64,000 nucleotides of DNA from an uncultured beta proteobacterium (GTDB lineage Bacteria; Pseudomonadota; Gammaproteobacteria; Burkholderiales; SG8-41): assembly GCA_902825845.1 (NCBI GenBank), contig CADECM010000006.1:1-64000 (forward strand). The letters are read 5' to 3'. The notes under the pieces are model-generated. The model ran no database searches, had not been told where the DNA came from, and was given only the letters and a program-made list of their open reading frames with translations. This document shows, piece after piece, positions 34,940 to 44,510 of this stretch. The first letter of the stretch is position 1. Each line of letters begins with the position of its first letter. Made by a program: the position numbers and the translations under genes.

Positions 34940-35393
34940 ATTCATTTCCTCACAAATCGTTTGAATGGATCGGCGGAATATCGCCATGGCATTTTAGTGC
35001 GACAACTTGCCATCATCATACGCCCGGTCTGCGCTGGCTCGCACACACTATCGCGCACACGTTCCGCGCAACGCGCGAAGCCCCCCCCCTTGAAACCGCA
35101 ACCATCACGCAGCGAGGAACCCCTCCCATCCCTGTCTTGCCTGTCCCGCACGGCGATCCGGTTGCAACACTCAAGCGCAGCGGCTTGCATCAAACCCGTA
35201 GTGCGCCGCAACAAAATTGCTTGAAGCCCAGGGCTTAGCCATTAAACCGGGAACTTGGCGACAAACCGTACTCGCCGCTCTGTAGGTGGATTTACCTGAG
35301 TATTCGTCCGGGCAGACATTTATGGCGTGCGGGCTATCATGAATTCAAACAGTAACCGATAAATTTCCGCATCCGAGGAGGCATAGAACCGAC
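34940..35393. other. Intergenic region upstream of the dpp-type operon
   Basis: 454 bases with a C-rich run near 35081-35089 and an AT-richer last 100 bases that should hold the importer promoter. SD GAGGAGG sits about 12 bases before the first importer ATG, rather far. No recognisable gene or operator. Confidence 0.45.
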
Positions 35394-36392
35394 ATGCCAG
35401 CACTCCTGGAAGTCGATAATCTTCACACGCAGTTCGACACATCGGCCGGTACTGTGCGTGCGGTTGACGGCATTGCCTACACCGTCGACGAGGGCGAAAC
35501 GGTCGGCATCGTAGGCGAATCGGGTTGCGGCAAATCCGTCGGGGCATTGTCGATTCTGCGCCTGATTCCCGATCCGCCGGGGCGGATCGCGAGCGGCAGT
35601 ATCCGCTTCGACGGTCAGGACCTGCTCGCGCTGAGTGATGCGGACATCCGCGCCGTGCGCGGCGGCCAAATCGCCATGGTGTTTCAGGAACCGATGACCT
35701 CGCTCAACCCGGTGCTCACCATCGGCCAGCAGCTGTGCGAAGGGATGCAACTGCACCTCAAAATCGGTGCGGACGCGGCACAGGCGCGCGCGGTCGAACT
35801 GCTGGACATGGTGGGCATCTCCGAAGCCGCGCGGCGGCTGCAGCAGTACCCCCACCATCTGAGCGGCGGCATGCGCCAGCGTGTGATGATTGCACTGGCG
35901 CTGTCATGCAAGCCGAAGCTGATCATCGCGGATGAGCCGACCACGGCGCTGGATGTAACCATCCAGGCGCAAATCCTCGAATTGATGCGCGACCTCACCC
36001 AACGTTTTGGCGTGGCGCTGATCATCATCACGCACAACCTCGGCGTGGTCGCTCGTTACGCCCAACGCGTCAACGTCATGTACGCCGGCAAGATTGTGGA
36101 AAGCGGCACCGCCACCGATATTTATCACCGCCCGGTTCACCCCTACACGCTGGGGCTGCTGCGCAGCATTCCGCGCATGGACCGGCCCCGCGGCGAACGC
36201 CTGATCCCGATCAACGGCCAGCCGCCCGACCTGACGCAGGAGATCACCGGTTGCGCCTACCGGCCCCGCTGCGGTTTCGCCACCGATCAATGCGCGCGCG
36301 AGACGCCAAAGCTCGAAACGGTGGCCACCGGACATGCCACCGCGTGCTTCGAGAAAGCGCAGCTTGAACGCCTGCTCAAGGTGGCATCATGA
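35394..36392 (+). CDS. dppD: Peptide/nickel-type ABC importer ATPase (DppD-like)
   Basis: A 332-residue ATPase with Walker [10 protein letters not shown] loop [11 protein letters not shown], signature LSGGMRQR, Walker [13 protein letters not shown] and switch His in IITHNLG. The C-terminal oligopeptide-transport region has the Cys pattern [14 protein letters not shown] typical of DppD/OppD, where it can hold an iron-sulfur cluster. First gene of a six-gene operon; its stop overlaps the next start (ATGA). Confidence 0.95.
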   Translation: MPALLEVDNLHTQFDTSAGTVRAVDGIAYTVDEGETVGIVGESGCGKSVGALSILRLIPDPPGRIASGSIRFDGQDLLALSDADIRAVRGGQIAMVFQEPMTSLNPVLTIGQQLCEGMQLHLKIGADAAQARAVELLDMVGISEAARRLQQYPHHLSGGMRQRVMIALALSCKPKLIIADEPTTALDVTIQAQILELMRDLTQRFGVALIIITHNLGVVARYAQRVNVMYAGKIVESGTATDIYHRPVHPYTLGLLRSIPRMDRPRGERLIPINGQPPDLTQEITGCAYRPRCGFATDQCARETPKLETVATGHATACFEKAQLERLLKVAS

Positions 36393-37411
36393 CGGTGGTT
36401 GCTGAAGCAATGGTGCTGCCCGGCGCGGCGCTGCCGGCGGCCGCGCCGCTGATCGAAGTCAACGATCTCAAGATGCACTTCACGATTGCCGCCGGCATAG
36501 TGCGCAAGCGGGCGGCAACCGTCAAGGCCGTGGACGGCGTGAGTTTTACCATCGCGCGCGGTGAAACCCTGGGCCTGGTGGGCGAATCCGGCTGCGGCAA
36601 GACCACCACCGGGCGCTGCATCCTGCGCCTGGAGAATCCGACATCGGGCTCGATCCTGTTCGAGGGCCAGAACCTGTGTGGCATGGATCGCGGCAGCCTG
36701 AATGAAAAACGCCAGCGCATGCAGGTCATCTTTCAGGACCCGTTCAGTTCGCTCAACCCGCGCATGAAGGTGGGCACGATTATCGGGGAGCCGATGAAGG
36801 TGCATGGCATTCACCCGAATCAGAAGGAACGCGAGGCGCGGGTGGCGGAGCTGCTGTCGGTGTGCGGCCTGAATCCGAAGTTCATGGACCGCTATCCGCA
36901 TGAAATGAGCGGCGGCCAGCGCCAGCGCGTGGGCATCGCGCGCGCACTGGCGCTCAAGCCCGAGTTCATCGTGTGCGACGAAGCGGTGTCCGCGCTTGAC
37001 GTCTCGATCCAGGCGCAGGTGATCAACCTGCTGGAAGACCTGCGCGATCAATTCAACCTTTCCTACCTGTTCATTTCGCATGATCTGAGCGTGGTGCGCC
37101 ATTTGTGCCACCGCGTCGCCGTGATGTACCTCGGGCGGCTGGTGGAAATTGCCGACGCGGACGAATTGTTCAACAACCCATTGCACCCTTACACGCAGGC
37201 GCTACTGGATGCGGTGCCGATTCCCGATCCGGAACTCGAAAAGGGACGGACCCACAAAGCCATGAAGGGCGAAATACCCAGCCCCATCAACCCGCCCGGC
37301 GGCTGCGTTTTTCATCCGCGCTGCCCGCTGGCGGTGGACAGTTGCCAAAAGGAAGTGCCTCAGCTGCGGCAGATGACAGCTGGGCATTGGGTCGCATGCC
37401 CGCGTGTTTAA
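36389..37411 (+). CDS. dppF: Peptide/nickel-type ABC importer ATPase (DppF-like)
   Basis: A 340-residue second ATPase. Walker [10 protein letters not shown], signature MSGGQRQR, Walker [13 protein letters not shown], and a C-terminal [14 protein letters not shown] cluster-type motif. It forms the heterodimer with the preceding ATPase, whose stop codon it overlaps by 4 bases. An N-terminal extension of about 15 residues precedes the domain. Confidence 0.95.
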   Translation: MTVVAEAMVLPGAALPAAAPLIEVNDLKMHFTIAAGIVRKRAATVKAVDGVSFTIARGETLGLVGESGCGKTTTGRCILRLENPTSGSILFEGQNLCGMDRGSLNEKRQRMQVIFQDPFSSLNPRMKVGTIIGEPMKVHGIHPNQKEREARVAELLSVCGLNPKFMDRYPHEMSGGQRQRVGIARALALKPEFIVCDEAVSALDVSIQAQVINLLEDLRDQFNLSYLFISHDLSVVRHLCHRVAVMYLGRLVEIADADELFNNPLHPYTQALLDAVPIPDPELEKGRTHKAMKGEIPSPINPPGGCVFHPRCPLAVDSCQKEVPQLRQMTAGHWVACPRV

Positions 37412-37495
37412 CAACAAGTTTGGCATCCTGCACAGCATCCAGGGAACGCTGATTATCGAGGAGCCCCAGGCAGTCTTATCAAGTGAGGAGGCAAT

Positions 37496-39112
37496 ATGAA
37501 ACTTGCGCGAATCAAGGCAGTATGTGCCGCTGTACTGGGCATTGCGGCGGTCCATACGGCAATACCGGCCGCGGCGCAGACCCCCAAGCGCGGCGGCACC
37601 CTCAATTACGTCGTACCCGCCGAGCCGCCTGGCTACGACGGACACCGCGAGGGCACCTTCGCGATGCTGCAGCCGATCCGCCCCTATTACAGTGTTCTGA
37701 TCCGGGTCGATCCGAATAATCCCTCCACGACCACGGACTTTGTGTGCGATGTGTGCGCGGGCAAGGTGCCGGAGCCGACTGACGACGGCAAGGTTTACAC
37801 CTTCAAGCTACGTGACGACGTGAAGTTTCACACCGGCGAAACGATGACGGCAGACGACGTGGTGGCGTCGTTCAACAAGATAATTTTCCCGCCCAAGGGC
37901 GTGAGGAGCCTGCGCCGCGGCATGTTCAGCATGGTCGAGAGCGTGACCAATCCGGACAAAAGCACCGTGGTATTCAAGCTCAAGTTCGCGACCAACGCCT
38001 TCATTCCCGTGCTCGCGATACCGTTCAACTGGATCTACCAAAAGAAGATTCTGGACAAGGACATCCACTGGTACGAGACGAATATTGGCGGCAGCGGACC
38101 GTTTATCTTCAAGGAACGCCAGGCGGGTGCGTTCATGCGCGGCGACCGTAATCCGAACTACTACCACAAAGGCCAGCCTTATCTCGACGGCATCAGGGCC
38201 ATCTTCGCCACCAAGGAGTCGCTGCGGGTGCAGGCCATTCGCGGGGGCCGCGCGGACATCGAGTTCCGCGGTTTCCCGCCCGCGTCGCGTGACGACCTGG
38301 TCAAGGCCCTCGGCAAAGATGTCACCGTGCAGGAGAGCACCTGGAACTGCCCAATCATGTTCTCGCCCAATCACAAGCGCAAGCCCTTCGACGATGCGCG
38401 TGTGCGCAGAGCGCTGTCACTGGCGGTGGACCGCTGGGGCGGGGCGAAGTACCTCTCCAAGATCGCGCTTGTAAAGACCGTGGCCGGCATAACTTTCCCC
38501 GGCCATGCGCTGTCCCCCAGCGACGAGGAACTCAAGCAGATTGCGGGCTGGTGGCCGGACCTCAAGAAATCCCGGGCGGAGGCGCGCAAGCTGCTCAAGG
38601 AGTCGGGCGCGGACTTGTCCAAGACCTACCTTTTCATTGTCCGCGGCGTCGATCAGCCCTACAAGATCATCGCCACCTGGCTCATCGACCAGTGGAAGCA
38701 GGTCGGGATCAACTTCAAGATGGAAACGCATCCGACAGGGCCGTTCTATGCCATCCAGCGCGGGAGCAAGGAATTTGACGTTTCCACCGACGCCTCGTGC
38801 AATACCATCATCAACCCGCTGGTCGACGTCACCAAGTACCTGTCCGATGACCGTGCCAGCAACAACTACTACCAATACAAAGACCGCGAAGTCGATGCCC
38901 TCTACGACAAGATGCAGCGCCTGACCGATGTCAAGGCGCAGCGCAAGCTGATGTTTGAAATCGCAAAGCTCACGCTGGACACACATGCCAACCAGTTCCC
39001 CGTGCTGTGGTGGAACCGCATCGTCGTCCACCGCTCGTACGTGAAAGGATGGAAGGTCAGCCCCAGTCACTACCTGAACCAGGCGCTCGATAACGTGTGG
39101 CTGGATAAATGA
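37496..39112 (+). CDS. ABC importer substrate-binding protein, family 5
   Basis: A 538-residue periplasmic binding protein of the DppA/OppA/NikA family. Signal peptide MKLARIKAVCAAVLGIAAVH (cleavage near AAAQ), then QTPKRGGTLNYVVPAEPPG. The family block around PEPTDDGKVYTFKLRDDVKF is present. SD GAGGAGG 5-7 bases upstream suggests strong translation, normal for a receptor. Substrate could be a peptide, opine, glutathione or other small molecule; the sequence does not decide. Confidence 0.93.
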   Translation: MKLARIKAVCAAVLGIAAVHTAIPAAAQTPKRGGTLNYVVPAEPPGYDGHREGTFAMLQPIRPYYSVLIRVDPNNPSTTTDFVCDVCAGKVPEPTDDGKVYTFKLRDDVKFHTGETMTADDVVASFNKIIFPPKGVRSLRRGMFSMVESVTNPDKSTVVFKLKFATNAFIPVLAIPFNWIYQKKILDKDIHWYETNIGGSGPFIFKERQAGAFMRGDRNPNYYHKGQPYLDGIRAIFATKESLRVQAIRGGRADIEFRGFPPASRDDLVKALGKDVTVQESTWNCPIMFSPNHKRKPFDDARVRRALSLAVDRWGGAKYLSKIALVKTVAGITFPGHALSPSDEELKQIAGWWPDLKKSRAEARKLLKESGADLSKTYLFIVRGVDQPYKIIATWLIDQWKQVGINFKMETHPTGPFYAIQRGSKEFDVSTDASCNTIINPLVDVTKYLSDDRASNNYYQYKDREVDALYDKMQRLTDVKAQRKLMFEIAKLTLDTHANQFPVLWWNRIVVHRSYVKGWKVSPSHYLNQALDNVWLDK

Positions 39113-39186
39113 TGCGTCGGGAGGATCGGGCACGCGCCAACCGCGTCCGCCTGGCGGACACGGCTGGCGGGCCGCTCGGCTAAATC

Positions 39187-40158
39187 ATGCGCAAATACAT
39201 ACTCAAACGCCTGCTGCTGGTGATCCCGACACTGTTCGGCGCGGCGGCGCTGGTGTTCATCATGCTGCGGCTGATTCCCGGCGACATCTGCGAAATTCGC
39301 ATGTCGGGAGACGGCGGCTATTTCGATCAAAGGGCCCTTGACCAATGCCGCGAGGATTCGGGAACCAACCTGCCGATGATGACGCAGTTCATCAATTTCA
39401 TATGGGGGCTCATGCGTTTCGACTTTGGCACGTCCATGTGGACGGGTCAGCCGGTACTCACGGAAATTGCACTGCGCTTCGAGCTGTCGCTGCAGGTGGC
39501 CATCATGGCCACGATCATCGGGGTCATCATCGCCATCCCGCTCGGCACGATTTCAGCAGTCAAGCAAAATACCTGGATCGATTACGTTGTACGGGCCTTC
39601 AGCATCGCGGGAATCGCCACGCCGTCGTTCTGGCTCGGCATCCTGATCATCCTTGGATTGCTCATGTCCACGCAGTATGTTCTTGGAACCCCGTGGATGC
39701 CGCCCATTACCTACAAGCCGATCTGGGAAGCTCCGCTTTACAATCTCAGCATGCTGATCTGGCCGACGGTGGCCACCGGCTATCGCTACTCGGCGGTGGT
39801 CACGCGCATGACGCGATCGGCCCTGCTCGAGGTGCTGCGCGAGGACTACGTGCGCACCGCGCGCGCCAAAGGCCTGTGGGAAAAGGTCATCATACGCAAG
39901 CATGCCCTCAAAAACGCGCTGTTGCCGGTGGTGACCATCGTCGGCATGGAGTTCGCGTTCCTGATGGGCGGCTTGGCGGTGACCGAGCAGGTGTTCAACC
40001 TGAACGGGGTCGGCAAACTCTTCGTAGACTCGGTACTCAACAACGACTACACCATGACCCAGTCCCTGGTCATGCTGGTGGTGATGATATTCGTGATGGT
40101 GAATTTCCTGGTGGACATCTGCTACGCGTGGATGGATCCGCGCATTCGCTACAGTTGA
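39187..40158 (+). CDS. dppB: ABC importer permease (DppB-like)
   Basis: A 323-residue permease with six helices, starting MRKYILKRLLLVIPTLFG, and the EAA loop AREDYVRTARAKG-type sequence (LREDYVRTARAKGLWEKVI). A periplasmic insert with two Cys (CEIRMSGDGG, DQCREDSG) follows helix 1. It lies 74 bases after the binding-protein gene and 10 before the first DppC. Confidence 0.95.
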   Translation: MRKYILKRLLLVIPTLFGAAALVFIMLRLIPGDICEIRMSGDGGYFDQRALDQCREDSGTNLPMMTQFINFIWGLMRFDFGTSMWTGQPVLTEIALRFELSLQVAIMATIIGVIIAIPLGTISAVKQNTWIDYVVRAFSIAGIATPSFWLGILIILGLLMSTQYVLGTPWMPPITYKPIWEAPLYNLSMLIWPTVATGYRYSAVVTRMTRSALLEVLREDYVRTARAKGLWEKVIIRKHALKNALLPVVTIVGMEFAFLMGGLAVTEQVFNLNGVGKLFVDSVLNNDYTMTQSLVMLVVMIFVMVNFLVDICYAWMDPRIRYS

Positions 40159-40168
40159 GGAGCGTGCC

Positions 40169-41083
40169 ATGAACGAGGAAGCGATTCTTGCAAAGCTGCC
40201 GGGTGCGCAAGCGGTGGCAGACGTTGTCGCGCCCAAACAGTCATTTCTGGCGGCGCTGGGCACGTGGGCGCGCAACCAGCCGGTCGGCGCCGTAAGCGGG
40301 CTCATGGTGATTTTTCTGATTCTGGTCGCGGTGTTTGCGCCACAGATCGCGCCGTTCGACCCGGTGGAAACCAATTATGGCGCAATGACGCAGGCGCCGA
40401 GCGTCCAATACTGGCTCGGCACCGACCAGTTCGGGCGCGATTTGCTGTCGCGCATCATCTGGGGCGCACGCACGGCGCTGTTCATCGGCTTTACCTCCGC
40501 TATTCTGGGCGCGACACTGGGACTGGTGCTGGGCGTGGCAAGCGCCTATTTCAGCGGTTGGGTCGACCTTTTGTTCCAGCGGATCATGGACGTGTTTCTC
40601 GCGTTTCCGCTGATTATCCTGGCGATGGCCGCGGTCGCGGTTTTCGGCACGGGCCCGGACAAGGTGATTCTTGCGATCATGCTGCCGTTTGTCCCGCGCT
40701 GCGCCCGCGTGGTGCGCTCCGGTGCGCTGGCGATTCGCGAGATGCCCTACGTCGATGCGGCGCGCGCACTGGGCTATGGCCACATGCGCATCATTCTGCG
40801 GCACATGGCACCCAACTGCATGGCGCCCTACCTCATCATGTTGACCACCTTCCTCGGTCAGGCGATTCTGATCGAGGCATCGCTGTCCTACCTCGGCATG
40901 GGCGTGCAGGAGCCCACCGCGGCGTGGGGTCTGATGTTGCAGGGCGGCGCGGAAACCTACGCCGAGACCGCGCCATGGATTGCGGTGTTTCCGGGACTGG
41001 CCATCACCCTGGCGGTTTTCGCGTTCAATCTGTTCGGCGATGCCATGCGCGATACGCTGGATCCCAAGCTGCGCTCGCGTTAG
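40169..41083 (+). CDS. dppC: ABC importer permease (DppC-like), copy 1
   Basis: A 304-residue permease with a cytoplasmic N-terminal tail, helix 1 (about 40-62), the conserved YWLGTDQFGRDLLSRI segment and EAA loop REMPYVDAARALGYGHMRI. SD GAGGAGC is 6-10 bases upstream. Pairs with the DppB-like permease. A second, very similar copy follows 209 bases downstream. Confidence 0.95.
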   Translation: MNEEAILAKLPGAQAVADVVAPKQSFLAALGTWARNQPVGAVSGLMVIFLILVAVFAPQIAPFDPVETNYGAMTQAPSVQYWLGTDQFGRDLLSRIIWGARTALFIGFTSAILGATLGLVLGVASAYFSGWVDLLFQRIMDVFLAFPLIILAMAAVAVFGTGPDKVILAIMLPFVPRCARVVRSGALAIREMPYVDAARALGYGHMRIILRHMAPNCMAPYLIMLTTFLGQAILIEASLSYLGMGVQEPTAAWGLMLQGGAETYAETAPWIAVFPGLAITLAVFAFNLFGDAMRDTLDPKLRSR

Positions 41084-41292
41084 CGCGACGCCGTTCGTAA
41101 CACCATAACCTGTCCACTGACGGTGAAAACCAGGCGCGCTCAATGCATTAAATTCAATACAGCCAGTCCGCACCATGCGCCCGCTGGCCGCACGGGTCAT
41201 CCGTGTCGCCCGTGTGCACCCGTCAGGTCGTCATTGCCGTCCGCGTGATTCGCCGCCCACGCGCATACACCCGGAATTAGGGACAATTCCCG

Positions 41293-42204
41293 ATGGAAAG
41301 AGTAATGGCTGAACGCCCTCCCGCCGCCGACGTGGTAGCGCCGCTTGCCGCGGCGAGACGGCCCTTTGTCCGTGCACTGTGGACGTGGGCGCGCAACCAG
41401 CCGCTGGGAGCAGTGAGCGCGTCGGGCGTGATGCTTCTGATCGTCATGGCGGTGTTCGCGCCGCAGTTGGCGCCCTTTGACCCGCTGGAACCTCACTACG
41501 ATACGATGCTTGCGGCGCCCAATGCCGAATACTGGTTCGGCACCGATCAGTTCGGACGCGATGTCCTGTCGCGCATCATCTGGGGGGCGCGCACAGCCCT
41601 CTACGTCGGCTTTACCTGCGCCATTCTGGGTTCGACACTGGGGCTGGTGCTGGGTGTGGCCAGCGCCTACATCGGCGGCTGGTTCGACCTCGTGGTGCAA
41701 CGGATCATCGATGTGTTTCTCGCGTTTCCGCTGATTATCCTGGCGCTGGTCGCGGTCGCGGTGTTCGGCACCGGAACCGACAAAGTGATCATCGCCATTG
41801 CCCTGCCTTTTGTCCCGGAATGCGCCCGTGTGGTGCGCTCCGGCGCGCTGGCCATTCGCGAACTGCCGTACATCGATGCCGCGCGCGCGCTGGGCTTCAG
41901 CAACCTGCGCATTATTCTGCGCCACATGGCGCCCAACTGCATGGCGGCCTACCTCATCATGCTGACGAGCTTTCTGGGCCAGGCCATCCTCACCGAGGCC
42001 TCCCTGTCCTATCTCGGCATGGGCGTGCAGGAGCCCAATGCAGCATGGGGTCTGATGCTGCAGGGCGGCGCGGCGTTATACGCCGAGAGCGCCGTGTGGG
42101 TAGCGGTATTCCCGGGGCTCGCGATCACGCTGGCAGTATTCGCGTTCAACCTGCTCGGCGACGCCTTGCGCGACACGCTGGACCCGAAGCTGCGCTCGCG
42201 TTAA
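41293..42204 (+). CDS. ABC importer permease (DppC-like), copy 2, tandem duplicate
   Basis: A 303-residue near-copy of the preceding permease, same helices and same landmark segments (YWFGTDQFGRDVLSRI, RELPYIDAARALGFSNLRI), with most residues identical after the first 30 and an identical tail DTLDPKLRSR. An ATG four codons inside (41305) is an alternative start. Either copy could pair with the single DppB. Reading frame is intact, so it is not a decayed duplicate. Confidence 0.92.
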   Translation: MERVMAERPPAADVVAPLAAARRPFVRALWTWARNQPLGAVSASGVMLLIVMAVFAPQLAPFDPLEPHYDTMLAAPNAEYWFGTDQFGRDVLSRIIWGARTALYVGFTCAILGSTLGLVLGVASAYIGGWFDLVVQRIIDVFLAFPLIILALVAVAVFGTGTDKVIIAIALPFVPECARVVRSGALAIRELPYIDAARALGFSNLRIILRHMAPNCMAAYLIMLTSFLGQAILTEASLSYLGMGVQEPNAAWGLMLQGGAALYAESAVWVAVFPGLAITLAVFAFNLLGDALRDTLDPKLRSR

Positions 42205-42281
42205 ACACGCATTCGCTTTACAGCTAAAGCCGCGAAACGGCAGTCGACAGGGTGAAGCGTGCAGCCTTGCATGCGGCGCCG

Positions 42282-42519
42282 CTAGTGTCGTGTTGCAGGC
42301 TGTTCGGGACTTAAGGGCACGGCTTACCCACGTCGGTCGTCCCAGCGCAGGCTGGAACCCAGGTTGTTATTTCCAGTGCGCAGCACTGCCAAATTGCGCC
42401 TGCGGCGCAGGTTATCGCCTGGATTCTGGCCTTCGCCAGAATGACGTTCCGGGTTTTGACAGGACCGCGTGCGAAGGTAAGCACCTGAATGTTCCTTCAG
42501 GAATGCAACACTACACTAG
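42282..42519. mobile_element. MITE-like element with 16-bp terminal inverted repeats and internal hairpins
   Basis: Ends CTAGTGTCGTGTTGCA (42282-42297) and TGCAACACTACACTAG (42504-42519) are inverted repeats matching at 15 of 16 positions. Inside lies a run of four hairpins: 42342-42355, 42374-42388, 42395-42409 and 42424-42441. No open reading frame for a transposase is present, so it would be non-autonomous. It ends 9 bases before the modE-type gene and may provide its promoter. No clear target duplication was found. Confidence 0.6.
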
Positions 42520-42528
42520 AATTGCGGC

Positions 42529-42888
42529 ATGGACAGATATCCTGGATTGACCCTGCGCGTGCTGGGGACCGACTTTCCCGCGATGGGGCCGGGCAAGGCG
42601 CGCCTGATTGAACTCATCGACGAGACCGGCTCGATTTCCGCCGCGGCGCGCGCGATGGATATGTCCTATCGCCGGGCGTGGCAACTGGTGGATGCGCTCA
42701 ATCAGAGTTTCACCGAACCGGTGGTGCTCACGGCGATTGGCGGAAAGCGCGGGGGTGGCGCCGCGGTGACCGCCTTCGGCCGCGAAGCGACCAGGGTCTT
42801 TCGTCAGATGGAATCCAAGGCTTCGTCGGCGATTGCGGCCGATCTGCGCAAATACAATCTGCGCCTGCGCAAGTCCTCCCGCCGCTAA
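42529..42888 (+). CDS. ModE-type winged-helix molybdate regulator, DNA-binding domain only
   Basis: A 119-residue protein matching the N-terminal winged-helix domain of ModE: LIELIDETGSISAAARAMDMSYRRAWQLVDALNQ is the helix-turn-helix, followed by GGKRGGGAAVTAFG, the wing. The C-terminal molybdate-binding (Mop/TOBE) domains of E. coli ModE are missing. Stand-alone versions are common. It precedes modABC and presumably regulates them. It starts right after the MITE-like element, with no good SD. Confidence 0.9.
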   Translation: MDRYPGLTLRVLGTDFPAMGPGKARLIELIDETGSISAAARAMDMSYRRAWQLVDALNQSFTEPVVLTAIGGKRGGGAAVTAFGREATRVFRQMESKASSAIAADLRKYNLRLRKSSRR

Positions 42889-42995
42889 GCGCGCCGCGCG
42901 CATGCCTTCGCGGGATGCCTCCCGGCGTGCGCGGCCATCCATCGCTATATTTAATGGAATATAATGACCGCCACGTTGAATCGACCGGAGCGTTC

Positions 42996-43793
42996 ATGAT
43001 GTTTCATCCGCGATATCGCGTGCCGGCACGGCGTTTCACGCGCGGCCTGGCCGCCGTTTTCCTGCTGTTGGGATTGCTGCCGACGGCGCAATCGCAAAAT
43101 TTGACAGTGTTCGCCGCGGCCAGCCTGAAAGATGCGCTGGACGAGGCCGCGGCGCGCTACCAGAAAGACAAGGGCCACGGCGGACGCATCGCCATTGCGT
43201 ATGCGGCAAGTTCGGCGCTGGCGCGCCAGATCGCAAACGGGGCGCCCGCGGATCTGTTCATCGCGGCCGATCTCGATTGGATGGATTACGTGGCGCAGCG
43301 CAATCTGCTGCGGCCCGGCAGCCGTGTCAACCTGCTGCGCAATGAAATCGTGCTGATCGCCCCGGCCGCCAGTACGGTTGCGCTCGAACTCAAGCCGGGC
43401 GCGCCGCTGGTGCAGGCGCTGGGCAGGCAGCGCCTGGCGATGGCCGATCCCGATGCCGTGCCCGCCGGAAAATACGGCAAAACGGCGCTGGAAAAGCTGG
43501 GGTTGTGGGCGCCGGTGGCGAACAAGGTGGCGCGTACCGAGAACGTGCGCGCGGCATTGTTGTTCGTGTCGCGCGGCGAGGCGCCGCTGGGGATTGTCTA
43601 CCGCAGCGACGCGGTCGCGGACAAAAACGTGCGCATCGTGGCTGCATTTCCCGCGCATTCGCACCCGCCGGTCATTTACCCGGCAGCGTTGCTTTCGGGC
43701 GGGAAGAACGCCGAGGCTGCCGCCTTTTTCGACTTTATCCGGTCGCCGGCTGCCGCCGCGATCTTCCGCAGGCATGGCTTCGTGCCATACTGA
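42996..43793 (+). CDS. modA: Molybdate-binding periplasmic protein ModA
   Basis: A 265-residue periplasmic receptor. Signal peptide with GLAAVFLLLGLLPTAQSQ, then NLTVFAAASLKDALDEAAARY, the ModA hallmark with the oxyanion-binding Ser. Further family blocks are YAASSALARQIANGAPADLF and ADPDAVPAGKYGKTAL. Start at 42996 (double Met) was chosen for the signal peptide and the upstream GGAG. The modB start directly follows its stop. Confidence 0.94.
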   Translation: MMFHPRYRVPARRFTRGLAAVFLLLGLLPTAQSQNLTVFAAASLKDALDEAAARYQKDKGHGGRIAIAYAASSALARQIANGAPADLFIAADLDWMDYVAQRNLLRPGSRVNLLRNEIVLIAPAASTVALELKPGAPLVQALGRQRLAMADPDAVPAGKYGKTALEKLGLWAPVANKVARTENVRAALLFVSRGEAPLGIVYRSDAVADKNVRIVAAFPAHSHPPVIYPAALLSGGKNAEAAAFFDFIRSPAAAAIFRRHGFVPY

Positions 43794-44510
43794 ATGCCTA
43801 TGGGAGGATATCTGTCGGCCGACGAATGGGAGGTTCTGCGGCTGAGCCTGAAAATCGCGTTCTGGAGCGTTGCTGGCAGTCTGCCGCCGGCACTGCTGGT
43901 GGCGTACGTGCTGGCGCGGCTGCGCTTTCCCGGCAAAAGCCTGTTTGATGCGCTGGTACATCTGCCGCTGGTGCTGCCGCCGGTGGTGATCGGCTATTTT
44001 CTGCTGCTGCTGCTGGGCCGGCACGGGCCGCTCGGCGCATTCCTCGAGGCCCATTTTGATATCGTGCTGGCGTTTCGCTGGACCGGCGCGGCAGTGGCCT
44101 GCGCGGTGATGGGCTTCCCGCTGATGGTGCGCGCGATACGCCTGTCGCTGGAAAACATCGATGAAAAGCTCGAAGCCGCGGCGCGCACGCTGGGCGCCAA
44201 CCGTGTGCGGGTGCTGGCCACCATCACGCTCCCGCTGGCACTGCCCGGCATCATCACCGGCGTGCTGCTGTCGTTTGCACGCAGTCTCGGGGAATTCGGC
44301 GCAACGATTACCTTTGTGTCGAACATTCCGGGCGAGACGCGCACGCTGCCGCTGGCCATCTACACCTATACCCAGGTGCCCAACGGCGATGCAAACGCGC
44401 TGCGCCTGAGCCTGCTGGCGGTGCTGCTGTCGGTGGCGGCACTGTTTATTTCGGAGGTGCTGGCGCGTCGCGCCACGCGGCGGTTGAAAGGCCGGGATGC
44501 TGAAGGTTGA
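43794..44510 (+). CDS. modB: Molybdate ABC transporter permease ModB
   Basis: A 238-residue permease with five to six helices and the EAA loop EKLEAAARTLGANRVRVLATITLPLALPG. The segment LPLVLPPVVIGYFLLLLLG is typical of ModB. It starts immediately after modA and overlaps modC by 14 bases, so the three are translated as one unit. Confidence 0.95.
   Translation: MPMGGYLSADEWEVLRLSLKIAFWSVAGSLPPALLVAYVLARLRFPGKSLFDALVHLPLVLPPVVIGYFLLLLLGRHGPLGAFLEAHFDIVLAFRWTGAAVACAVMGFPLMVRAIRLSLENIDEKLEAAARTLGANRVRVLATITLPLALPGIITGVLLSFARSLGEFGATITFVSNIPGETRTLPLAIYTYTQVPNGDANALRLSLLAVLLSVAALFISEVLARRATRRLKGRDAEG

Noticed and set aside
42337-42447. Possible small RNA or attenuator upstream of modE
   Set aside because: Hairpins lack T runs and sit inside terminal inverted repeats, so a MITE-like element explains them better; a molybdenum riboswitch pattern was not recognised.
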